Positions 1-10,183 of a stretch of 64,000 bases of DNA are shown here, piece by piece. The stretch lies in contig OX388350.1 in assembly GCA_947579665.1 (NCBI GenBank), forward strand, positions 1,302,001-1,366,000, written 5' to 3'. The stretch's first letter is position 1. The number at the start of each line of letters is the position of its first letter. The notes under the pieces are model-generated. The model was not told the origin of the DNA, made no database searches, and was given only the letters and a program-made list of their open reading frames with translations. The position numbers and the translations under genes are program-made. This DNA comes from Sympetrum striolatum (lineage: Eukaryota > Arthropoda > Insecta > Odonata > Libellulidae).

Positions 1-1126
1 GTGCCTTATCTTACATTATTCAAAACTTAGCCGTTTTCTAAAAGCCAAGTAAATATGAGCAACAATTATTGTGTTGTTTGACAACTCTGTCTATAGGTAT
101 ATCGGTCCGTCCCTCTGTCTTTATGTCTCTCAAAAAGATTTGAAGCGCTAAAGCACGGGTTTGACGTAATATTGCTGCAGATCATTCAAAAATTCGTCTG
201 TAAGAGATTAATGTTAAGTTGGTTTTCATTTCTTCGAGGCTGCATTTGCAATTATTACAAATATAATTTATATTCTATAATACTGTGAAAGCGGTACTGC
301 ATCAGTACCGCTAGAAGAGAAGTAAAGATTTCTTTTTTGGTCATGGAATATTGTTTCCGATTTGTAATTGCAAATTTCTTTAACACAATTACAAATATAT
401 GGATTGTAATCAAACATATGTAGGTTCCCATAGAAAGGTATACTATTTCCGAGGGCATACCGAATTCAGAACGTTACTCCAAGTTTTTTTTTAGTTATTT
501 TATAGACGAAGTTCCATTTAAATTAATTTAAAACCGTGTTATTGGAGGTTCTTTTGGAAATACGGGCGCTACAGAAATTGGAAAAAACTCCCGATTTCCG
601 TGAGCATCGACCCCTCGCAATGACTCTCCTCCCCGCCGTCAATCCGAGGGGAGGCGCTGCATTCTTTGTTCCTTCCCGCGATACATTCCCCCTCTCTATT
701 TCCTCAGTTGGTCTATCGTCTTTGAAGCCCTGCTGCAAAAGAAGGAAATCCACGGCTTACCTGAGGAATAAAATATTTCTTCAATTAAGTGCAGAATACA
801 TTTGCTGCTGTTTGAGGATTATTGCTAAAGTAGAGTTCTAGAAGTAGATATCTTTATTAGAGCTCTCGTCTGAAGGAAAGAGCATACGAAATTGTTTTCG
901 GCAAAATTATCTGCCAGAAATCTGGTGTTGTTCTCTTCACCTAAACCATTTCCTACAAATAACTTTGGAGAGGAATTGCGGCTTAAATGATGTCTATGTC
1001 TATGTGGGCAGAGGATTCATTGAGATTCAATTATTAGGATTCCTTCAAGGTTCATGCTATATGAGGCTAAACATCGTAAAACAGGTGCGAAAAGAATAAG
1101 GTTGGGAATGTCTATGTCTATGTAAG
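1..1126. other. Anonymous intergenic DNA
   Basis: No gene is supported here. The short open frames around 520-840 sit in a locally GC-richer patch (about 590-680) and overlap on both strands, with no recognisable domain. A short (ATGTCT)n run lies near 989-1005 and again at 1110-1124, directly abutting the LINE fragment that follows. The second run may be that LINE's 3' microsatellite tail. Confidence 0.6.
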
Positions 1127-1551
1127 AACCCTGCAAGCCGCCTTTCGGCGTGTGGCAGGGGGTGCAAGCACCTTGACTCTATTTTCCTAAACGGTTGCTT
1201 TCGCGTATAGTTCGCGTAAAAAATGAATTTTTGAAACGATTCGTTCTAGCATCTATTTCCCTAATCTTTCTGGCAGTATCAGCACGGCCCTTATAACAGG
1301 GGGGTCGCATTATATCGGTTACATCATCTGAGAACGTAATTTCTCTGAACTTATTTAATAAATTTATCCTGTGAATTTGTCTTCTATCTTCTTATGTTTC
1401 CCATCCCGCGTCCTGTAACATCTGAGTGACACTCGCTGTTTTATCGTAGCAATTCTTTACAAATCGTATCTCCTTTCGTTGTACTTTTTCTAAATCCCGG
1501 ATATGACATTTCTCCCACACACTACATGCATACTCAAATGACGTAGTTTCT
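1127..1551 (-). mobile_element. 3' fragment of a CR1/L2-like LINE
   Basis: This stretch matches 55058-55460 almost base for base over about 400 bp, including the conserved block near AAGAACCCTGCAAGCCGCC and the block near 1420-1530. At 55 kb the same sequence is the C-terminal end of a reverse transcriptase plus its 3' untranslated region on the minus strand, which sets the strand here. The copy is truncated at its 5' side near 1551, as expected for incomplete target-primed reverse transcription. The (CATAGA)-type run at the other end is consistent with a short-repeat 3' tail. The coding part is too decayed and short to read as protein. Confidence 0.8.
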
Positions 1552-3711
1552 CTTGTTTTCCTCTTCGAGCAAGAATGCTATTTGTGTAACCACGTGGGAG
1601 CAGCACAATGAATTACATTTTGCGTGATATTTAATTAGGAGTGACAAAGGTGAACGGATTGTCCAAAATCACTTATACCTCAGAAGTATTCACAGTATCT
1701 CAACTGTGATTAAGCCTGAAATAAAAGAAAATAAAACATTCTTTTGAAGGAACACCGCCCTTTAAGGAATAGAAATATCACGAGAAAAATGGAAAGTGTC
1801 CTAACGAAGAAAAAAATACTCAAACATAAAGCGATAATTGAAGACAAGTAGTACGAAATCGGATGCAAGTGATAAATACCTGTCTAAAGTGTCCTCATTC
1901 GTGACTGCGAAAAAGTAGCATCAAAGAAAAAACGATTATATTAATATTGTTCTGTTTTGTATGAAAGTAATTGCTCTTTTGCACGGACTGTAAATGGCAA
2001 AATACACGAGAAGGTTGGAAGTCATAAAGATAGAACTAAATGACCCAGTAAAGAATTATGAATAGAGAGTAGACTGTTTTAAGCGAAGTGAATGGCTAGG
2101 GATAGGGCATCTTGTAAAGTTGCAACACATCAACGTTTTAATTAATAATATATCGAGTCGCCGTGAAATATCACTGAAATCAGAACAAAAGTCGTTATTA
2201 TCTTTCCTTTAGTTCAGTTATCCTGTTTTTATGTCGCCTATAGTATCCTAATTAACTCTATCGCCTGACAAAATACCTTGGGAATGTTAGCAGTTCACAT
2301 ATCCTGTTTTGATGCTTTCTAGTTTGCTGCAGAAATACATAATTATGGCTTCATTTATAACCCTTACTCTCAGAAAGGAATTTTGGCCGTAACACCCCTT
2401 TACATGTAAACATTTCCTCCGACGGATCTTTACATCTCCTTATCCAATAATCTTATTTACTGATTATCAGAGATTCCACAGACGCTCTTCACTCCAAATT
2501 CTACTGTGATAGTAAAATTGAGAGGAATTTTGTGTTGGTAATGATGATCGTTTTGAAAGGAAATGTTTTCCAATTTACGTGACAGAAACGAAACTCTCTG
2601 CGTTTTCACTTTAATATGCGTTTCGGCATCGTTATTACAAATCGATTTTAAAATATAGACATCGCTAAAGATTCAAACTATCCATCCATGAAGCACACTA
2701 TGTAAAAGTCGTCCAAACTTGTTGACAAATTGAATTCTTAGCGGTTAAGACGGCAAAAAAGAGAAAATAAGGATACGATTCAAGGAACAGAGTCTAGATC
2801 CATGAAAGTAGTTGAGGTCGCCGTTTGCAAAACGTAAATCATACCAAGAGATGCTATTAATACTAATACGCAAATACATGACGTAAGACCCCGAGTCCTG
2901 AAGTACTTTCCCGTAGAAACTGAACAAGATCCCTCACAATGTGCCAAAGTGTGATTTGGATGCATTTTCCTCAGCGAGCGGATGAAACGCTCAGCCAAGG
3001 GCGGCTTCATTAAAGAACGCAGCAGAGCTCTTCTCCTGACGAGATATCCGCGTCTGAGCGAAGGCTTAAAAACGGCGCGTTTCAGAAAGCTCTGAAGATC
3101 GATTCCACGGATTCCAATAAGATATCGACAGCAACGAACATTTGCATCGAAAAGTATTACTGAGTTTCTGAACAATTTTAACACATGGAAGTAAATCCAG
3201 AGTAAAAGTATAACAATATTCTTCATCCTACGAATGTCTAATAATATTATTTATGCTACCATAATTAAGAAAGACGTTCAAATGTTACTTCATTTATAGT
3301 TTCGAACGTTGACTTTGAGTTGGTGTGAATCGTGATGAAAGGATGGAGAGGTCCAGAGGAAGAATAAAAAAGGGATAAAGATGGAGGAAATCGGATGAAT
3401 AATTCACAATTTGAAAGGCGATAAAAAGTTCTACTCTGGAGGAAATAAAATAAGTCGTCCTATTATGCATGCGTAAGAATTTCCCACTTCGAATAGACCA
3501 CATTAGGACACGTCAAATCGCAGAATATTCTCACACTAATTTATTCCTTCGTTTCGCATTTCAATCCGATGAATTTTTACCGTTTGCCAATTCTGATTTC
3601 TTCAACCGAAGAACAAAATTTGGTATTTGCCTCAATGCAGTAGAAAGAGACAAATACCATTTTATTTATAAAATCTAAGGTGTTTTTTTGTGGAAATCCA
3701 TAAGAAATAAA
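1552..3711. other. Anonymous A+T-rich DNA
   Basis: No supported gene. The longest open frame (minus strand, about 2780-3226) has low-complexity composition, no known domain, and overlaps another frame on the same strand. It is most likely chance. No microsatellite or inverted repeat stood out. Confidence 0.5.
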
Positions 3712-3760
3712 TAATTAAAAGATTCACTTTTACAATTTCCACCGTTTATTAGAAAACACG

Positions 3761-3794
3761 CCCGGTTTCGGCTGGAACAGCCATCTTCAGGTGA
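3761..3794 (-). ncRNA. Hammerhead-like ribozyme motif, left arm
   Basis: On the minus strand the order is CAC, CTGAAGA (fits the CUGANGA core), GGCT-gttcc-AGCC (stem II), GAA, then ACCGGGC and GTG. CAC and GTG can pair as stem I. In hammerheads with a minimal palindromic stem III the expected segment is ACCGGU followed by C. Here the U is G, so this copy is probably inactive. Confidence 0.4.
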
Positions 3795-4181
3795 GGAAAT
3801 ATTTTTTCACGAGGTGATGGGGAGGGTTGGGTGGTGAGGAGAGGAGTATGGGGAGGGAAGTCAGGGGAAAAAAGAGGAGTGGGTGGAGTAGGATCTTGAG
3901 CATAGAGAAATTTTAATGTTTAAATGGTTTCCGAGATGTTGCTAATGAAATAATCCCTATGCCTTATTCTCCTCTACTTCTTTGTACCCTTCCCAAAAAC
4001 AGCTACCCAGATAAGACAAACCTTTACCCCCTGGATAGTTCCCTTGCACCAGACATTACCTGTTAACCCTTACTTGCCTTTTATTTCCTCCCCCTTTTTT
4101 CCCCTTACTTCACCCACTTCCCCCCATACTCCTCTCCTCACCACCCAACCCTCCCTTCCCCCTTATATAAAAATATTTCCT

Positions 4182-4217
4182 CACATGAAGATGGCTGTTC
4201 CAGCCGACACCGGTCGT
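4182..4217 (+). ncRNA. Hammerhead-like ribozyme motif, right arm
   Basis: This is the mirror copy of the motif at 3761-3794, read on the plus strand. It keeps the ACCGGTC segment (stem III plus a GUC cleavage triplet) and the stem II pairing. It reads ATGAAGA instead of CTGAAGA and GACACC instead of GAAACC, so the catalytic core is damaged at different positions from its partner. Confidence 0.35.
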
Positions 4218-4264
4218 GTTTTCTAATAAATGGTCGAAATTGTAAAAGTGAAACTTTTAATTAT

Positions 4265-5957
4265 ATATTTACCATTTTATTTTTTGGAATAAAAAGTGGG
4301 CATATCTTTGAAGAATGTAAATTAGCCGAAGTTTGCGTGTTTCTGTGAAAGATCTTACCGGAATGAATACAGAACTTATATCTGATCTCCTGGTACACAT
4401 CGGTTTCTCAAGAAGATGCTTGTCGTGGGCAAGAACAAATTGAGGAGGGAACAGTAAAAATGCATTTCTCTCTCCAGAAGAACGTTGGAGATGTTTAACT
4501 CCAAGCGCTGTAAATAAGACGGAAGAAAAAAGACTTATCATAACGTATTCAAGAAGTCAAAACGGAAATACGTATGCAATATCTCAAAAAGTAAAATAGT
4601 AGTAGAGGAACATACATTTCTCGTTGAAGATTTCGGTTCTGATTATTTAAATATCCACTAAATCAACTAAGATCCACTAAATAATATTTGAATCGAAATA
4701 AATCATCATAAGCATATTTATTCGTCAAAATTAACTATTACGACAAAATTAATATCTTTTTAGGTTTTTCCACGGATGAATTTACGAGAAACGATTACCG
4801 AGACTAAGGAATGAAATTTCATAAAATTATGAAAATTCCGTCTTCCGAAAGGCAAAATGGATGTCCCATTCAATCTCAGATCATTCTAAGGCGTCGCAAA
4901 CCCATAGATTGCGCTAAATTAATTTAATATTTCAGAAACGTAATACAAAGACATAAATTAATCGTTGATACTTACTAAAGTATCAATAATTACAATACCC
5001 CTGACTCCATAGGTGTTTGTTTCTCATTTCCGACTGTATTTTCGCAAATTTTTAAACTTCAGGGCTCAGGCGGCAATGGTTAATAATTTCCGATTTTGGA
5101 AAAATTTTGCATCCGAGATCCTCATATCAGTACACAACTTTATTGCTTAAGGCAAATTTTTTCTGAGAAAAAAAACGTTTTTTCGATTCACACTAATGTT
5201 CATACTTTCAGAGGCTTTCTTCAGGCCCGAATATTGCAACTTTATTTGCCGAATCGGTGGATTTTTGCTGAGGATTAGGTGAATCAATGTTCTAGTTAGA
5301 ATACGCATTGGAATACGCAATTCTTAATTCTAATGACAACTTTCATAAAGATGTTTTACTCTAAAAATCACGTAAACGTATGTACGCAAAGATACGTGGT
5401 AAATTACAGCTATTTTTGGATAAAATTCAAGCGAAAACGTATAAGTCATTCATATATTCTTAATTATTCCAGCTACTAGAATGTTCCTGAGATCAAATTG
5501 TATTTATCAAAATGTATAAGTTATGAGGGACAGCTTTATAACCTTCAGTTGATTCGGTCTTCCGTCAGAAGATTAAAAAAATGCCATTTGCAGCAAATAT
5601 CCAAACTCAGCGTCTTACCTATTGATCAATTTCCCTTAAAGAAAGCCTCTCGACCGTCGCTGAGAGATTTATCAGTTAAAGTGAGGAGCATTTCGTGGAT
5701 CTTGGAATTGCTAATGAAGATGTCTGAACATTGTCCTCGTCCACTTTCTTATCTGCACTTCCAACCACAGCACTCCTACGCTTTCTTTCACTTATCATTT
5801 GTTTCTCTTACATTCGTGTATTTCAAGGGATATGAAGTCTGTAAAATGTTTCATTGACTGATTTTAAATTTTAAAATAAAATAAAAGCGATTATCACAAT
5901 TCCTTTTGTTATTCTGAACCTAAGATAAAACTCACAAAACATGTACAATCCACACAA
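4265..5957. other. Anonymous A+T-rich DNA
   Basis: No gene, RNA gene or repeat could be supported. The longest open frame (plus strand, about 5498-5857) shows no motif and starts inside low-complexity sequence. Confidence 0.5.
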
Positions 5958-6040
5958 AATTATAATACAATTCAACACGACCGGTTTCGACACTGTCGTG
6001 TCATCAACAGGCATTCCTGATGATGACACGACAATCTTAG
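5958..6040 (-). repeat. 18-bp perfect-loop palindrome with ribozyme-like segment
   Basis: TGTCGTGTCATCAACAGG (5994-6011) and CCTGATGATGACACGACA (6016-6033) are inverted repeats with one mismatch and a 4-nt loop. On the minus strand the left half continues GTGTC-GAAACCGGTC-GTG. This has the GAA, the palindromic ACCGGU stem III and the GUC cleavage site of a minimal hammerhead, but the CUGANGA core is altered to UUGAUGA. It is probably a relic of the same ribozyme-bearing class as the element at 3712-4264, although the sequence differs. Confidence 0.5.
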
Positions 6041-6785
6041 GTTAACAATGGAATTCCACCAAATTACGCTAAATCAAGTGCTAGTTATTCTGAAGCTCAT
6101 AAACTTCGAGGATGCTTTATAAATTGCTGCTGAATTTACCCGGAAGATTATTTTCAATGAAGTTAATTAAAAAAATGTATGTATGAAAAAGTAGTAGCGA
6201 AATGTTATTATTATTATGGTCTTTATTAGGCGAGATTGAGACTAAAAAGTCTCCTCTTCCATCTAACCTGTCAGTAAGTTACATTATTATAAGTATAAAT
6301 ATCACACTTTCAAAAGATAGATTAGATATTTTATGATGCCTTTATATTTATTATTATATTTTCCTGACGATATAGAATTTTTGGAGATTTGTGAAGATGT
6401 GTTCCTCAGGTCACCGATTCATTAAGATGTGCAATATTGTCTGAATGAACTCAGAGTATTTCAATGGGCCCAATATGAGGGAAATTAGCTCAAAGAGGAA
6501 TTAAAACTGATATTATGTATTAAATATCCGCGATATTAATAAAACATAGGTCGATTTCAGTTTCTTCGCTTATTTAAGCTGTTCTTAGTTTGTCCTCTAT
6601 TGTCCATGAATTCCAGGGATGCGTTGCTTTCCGCAAAAGTATATATGAATATTTTTCAAACTTTAAGTACGATTTTCTGAAAATCTTTCGACCATACATT
6701 CCCATAATGGGGTATATTCGTGATCAGGGAGTTTTGGCGGTAACGATTGCTAAGTTTCGCTAAAATCCACCTCTAATCTACAATC
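6041..6785. other. Anonymous A+T-rich DNA left of the array
   Basis: No gene seen. It ends in the (TA)n run that precedes the first array unit. Confidence 0.5.
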
Positions 6786-6815
6786 TATATCGTTATATAT
6801 ATATATATATATATA

Positions 6816-7890
6816 CGAGTAAAATGTAGCTTGCATACTGCAAGCAGATCGGCAATACTAATTTCATATCGGCATCACATCGGGACGGTCCTCATAAGAA
6901 AAAAAGGATTTAATTTTTTCTTAAAATTCGCTGAAATTTCATCGTCTGGAATCGAACCCGGGTCTTACTGGAAAACCTACTATGAAACACAATAGAAGAT
7001 CACCATCTCTAACTATGTGTGAAAATTCAAGCAGAAATATTGGCTACAACTGCCTCAAAAGACGCTCTAATGTTCACGAATGTAAATGGCTCTCGGGACT
7101 CGAACCAAGGACGATCTTGGAAATTTAAAAAATGTTTCTGAAAGTTATTATTGATCTCAATCTATATGCCAAATTTCAAGTTTCTATATTATTAGGAAAG
7201 GTTTCAAAATAATTCCTAAAAATCGGACCAACTTCTGATTGCAGAGACACCTAGTGTCGAACCCAGGACACATTGATAGCTATAAATGCATAGTTTGATT
7301 TGTTAAGACTGGTTCTTCTATCATGCTAAGTTTTAAGTCGATAGCGTGCCGGGAAGTACCTAAAATTTGTTTCCGTTATCCCCATAAGAAATGCATTGTG
7401 GAGTGCAAATGGCCCTCTGGGATCGAACCAAGGACCATAAGCGAATACAAAAAATTTTATTATGAAATATATTTATGATTTCTAACCCCATTCCAAATTT
7501 CAAGTTTCCATGCCATCGGGAAAGGGTCAAAAAAAAATCTTAAAAATCGCCACAATGCATTTTAAAAGGCCGATTTTTGCCCCGACCTAGCATCGAACCC
7601 AGGATATTTTCCGTAAAACTCATTTATGTTATCGATAGATGATGACCATATATATAGGCTCCTTGAGTTTCGATTCTCTACCTACCGGAAAGTATTTTTT
7701 AAAAATTCCCGAAAATCAAAGCAATGCATTTAAACGGAAAAAATCGGGACTTTGGGGCACTCTGGAATCGAACCCATGACACTGAGGTTCAAAATCGCAA
7801 TTTTTCTGGAGGTTATACGTTATGGCCATTATGTCGTAAAAATTTCAAGCCATTGACGCTAGTGGTTTAGCCTGTGACTTTGTATCCTCT
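6816..7890 (+). repeat. Array unit 1, class A
   Basis: Complete unit preceded by a (TA)n run. TCGAAC motifs lie near 6951, 7100, 7258, 7422, 7593 and 7768, giving spacings of about 146-175 bp. The last three modules (eta, epsilon, zeta) share AATGCATT 30-45 bp before the motif, which shows they are diverged copies of one ancestral monomer. The head hairpin is at 6829-6845. Confidence 0.9.
6829..6845 (+). repeat. Head hairpin of the array element (type example)
   Basis: GCTTGCA-TAC-TGCAAGC forms a 7-bp stem with a 3-nt loop, 13 bp inside the CGAGT terminus. It is present at the head of nearly every unit. Unit 3 and others begin TTGCTTGC instead of TAGCTTGC without breaking the stem. A hairpin just inside one terminus is typical of the 3' end of Helitron-like and Helentron-associated elements. 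Confidence 0.85.
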
Positions 7891-7905
7891 CTCTATATAT
7901 ATATA

Positions 7906-9006
7906 CGAGTAAAATGTTGCTTGCATACTGCAAGCAGATCGACAACACTAATTTCATATCGGCATCATATCGGGACGGACATCAAAAGAAAAAAAAAATT
8001 CAAAATATCCGTAGAATTCGCTGCAATTTAATCGCCTGGCAGCGAACCCCGGTCTTCCTGGTGTACTTACTATGCAGCAAAATAGAAGATTACCATATCA
8101 AACTATGTGTGAAAATTCAAGCAAAACTATTAGGTGCAACTACCTCAAACGACGTCCTACTATTCACATACACTCCTTATTTGAGAAATTATAATGTGCT
8201 CTGGCATCGAACCCAGGAACAGCATGGTCTTATCTATTTTTTTTCTTAAACAAAGTGTTAATATACATCTTCCATCTAAGCAAGAGCTCCCTTACATATC
8301 GATAAATGCATTAAAAAATTATGAAAAGATACCCCATAGTATTATATATGGGTATATTTTTACCGCCCGGCATCGAACCCGGGTCTTTCAGGCAATACTT
8401 TCTATGCAGCACAACAGAAAAACACCATCTCTAACCGCGTATGCAAATTCAAGCAGAAATATTGGTTACAACTGCCTCAAATGACGTCCTACTTTTCCTT
8501 TATATTCCTTATGAGAGAAACGTTATTGTGCTCTGGCTTTGAACCCAGGAACAGTGCGGTCTTATGAAAATTTTTTTCTAAAACTTATTCGTACCATACA
8601 TCTTGCAGACAAGCACGAACACCCTATCATTTCGATAAGTGCATCTAAAAAAATAATGAAAAACGGCTCCCATGTATTTTAAAGGGCAGATCTTTGCATC
8701 GTCCTAGCATCGAACTCAGGATAACTTTTGTAAAAGTCATTGATGTTTTCGAAAGTCCAAGACCATAAATATAGGCACCTTGAGTTTTACTTCTCTACCT
8801 ATCCGGAAAGTATTTTTTTTTAATTCCCGAAAATCACGGCAATGCATTCAAACGGGAAAAATCGGGACTTTGGGGCCCTCTGGAATCGAACCTATGACAC
8901 TGAGGATCAAAGTCTCTTTTTTCCTGGGGGTTTCACGTTATGGCCAATATGTCATAAAAATTTCAGATCAATGACGCTTGTAGTTTAGGCTGTGAATTTG
9001 TATCCT
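7906..9006 (+). repeat. Array unit 2, class B
   Basis: Head and tail match class A, but the centre is an alternating alpha-beta-alpha-beta set (motifs near 8042, 8208, 8371 and 8530) followed by epsilon (8708) and zeta (8886). The first alpha motif is mutated to GCGAAC and the second beta to TTGAAC. The unit is almost identical to units 10, 12 and 14. The tail microsatellite is (TATC)n. Confidence 0.9.
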
Positions 9007-9033
9007 ATCTATCTATCTATCTATATAGGTATA

Positions 9034-10112
9034 CGAGTAAAATGTTGCTTGCATACTGCAAGCAGATCGACAACACTATTTTCATGTCGGTATCATATCG
9101 GGACGGCCATCAAAAGAAAAAAGTGGATTGAAATTTTTCTTAAAATTCGCTGAAATTCCATCGTCTGTCATTGAACCCGGGTCTTACTGGTGAACCTACT
9201 ATGAAACACAATAGAACATCACCATCTCTAACTATGTGTGAAAATTCAAGCAGAAATATGGGCTACAACTGCCTCAAAAGACGTTCTAATTTTCACGAAT
9301 TTAAATGGCTCCCTGGATTCGAACCAAGGACGATCTTGGAAATCTAAAACATGTTCCTGAAAGTTATTTATGATCTCTATCTATATGCCGAATTTGAAGT
9401 TTCTATATTATTGGGAAAGGGTTCAAAATAGTTCCTAAAAATTGAATCAATTACTGATTGTAGAGACCCCTGGTGTCGAACCCAGGACCTACTGGCAGCT
9501 GTGAAAACACATTATGACTTGGTTTGACCTGATCTTATTTAATGCAATGTTTGAAGTCAACAACTTGCCAGGAAGTGCCTAAAATTTGCTACCGTAATCT
9601 CCATAAGAAATGCATTGTAGGATGTAAATGGCCCTCTGAGATCGAACCAAGGACCATCAGCGAGTTCTAAAATTTTATTATGAAATATATTTATGATATA
9701 TATCCACGTGCCAAGTTTCAAGTTTCCAAGTCATCTGTAAGTAATTAAAAAAATACTAAAAAATCGCAATGTAAATTAAAGGGGAGAATATTTGCCCTGG
9801 CCTAGCATCGAACCAAGGATAATATTTGTAGATGTCTTTGTGGTTTCCTTTAGATATACACGGCATCTAGCGATGTCTTGAATTTCAACTCTCAACTCTT
9901 CCGGGAAGTGCCTCAAAAAATTTTTCGAAAATCCCCGCCATGTAATCTTATGGGGAAAATCGCGACTTTGGGGCCTTCTGGAGTCGAACCCATGACACCT
10001 AGGTTCAAAGTCGGCTTTTTCCTGGAGGTTACACGTCATGGCCATAACGTCGTAAAAATTTCAAGTCGGTGGCACTTGTGGAACATGGTTAGACTTTTGA
10101 TCCCCAGTGTAT
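9034..10112 (+). repeat. Array unit 3, class A with variant tail
   Basis: Six class A modules (motifs near 9171, 9318, 9478, 9640, 9808 and 9987). The tail differs from most units: it reads AACATGGTTAGA then TTTTGATCCCC before the (TA)n run. The same variant tail is found in unit 13 and in the diverged dispersed copy at 57 kb, so this is a second tail subtype. It is followed by a TCCGGAGAAGC spacer and then the RTE insertion. Confidence 0.88.
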
Positions 10113-10183
10113 ATATATATATATAAGTATATCCGGAGAAGCGTCTATATATAATAGATATATCATCATCATCATCATCATCA

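Larger units (their letters stand above)
3712..4264. mobile_element. Foldback element with about 170-bp inverted termini
   Basis: The left arm (3712 to about 3885) and the right arm (about 4095 to 4264) are reverse complements with scattered mismatches. The outermost part reads TAATTAAAAG on the left and CTTTTAATTA on the right. The arms share a GC-rich purine/pyrimidine tract (3830-3870 and 4115-4160) and a motif of the form CTGAAGA-GGCT-AGCC-GAAACCGG. The central 210 bp has no open frame of interest. The inverted arrangement and hammerhead-like motif suggest a non-autonomous Penelope-like element or retrozyme relative, because these families carry such ribozymes in their terminal repeats. 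A plain MITE is the alternative. No target duplication could be fixed. Confidence 0.7.

Noticed and set aside
8780..8974. A 64-residue open frame repeated at 8.78, 21.02, 22.59 and 24.91 kb
   Set aside because: It lies inside near-identical class B units (zeta module). The identity is that of the DNA, stops differ in other copies, and the translated sequence has no protein-like pattern.
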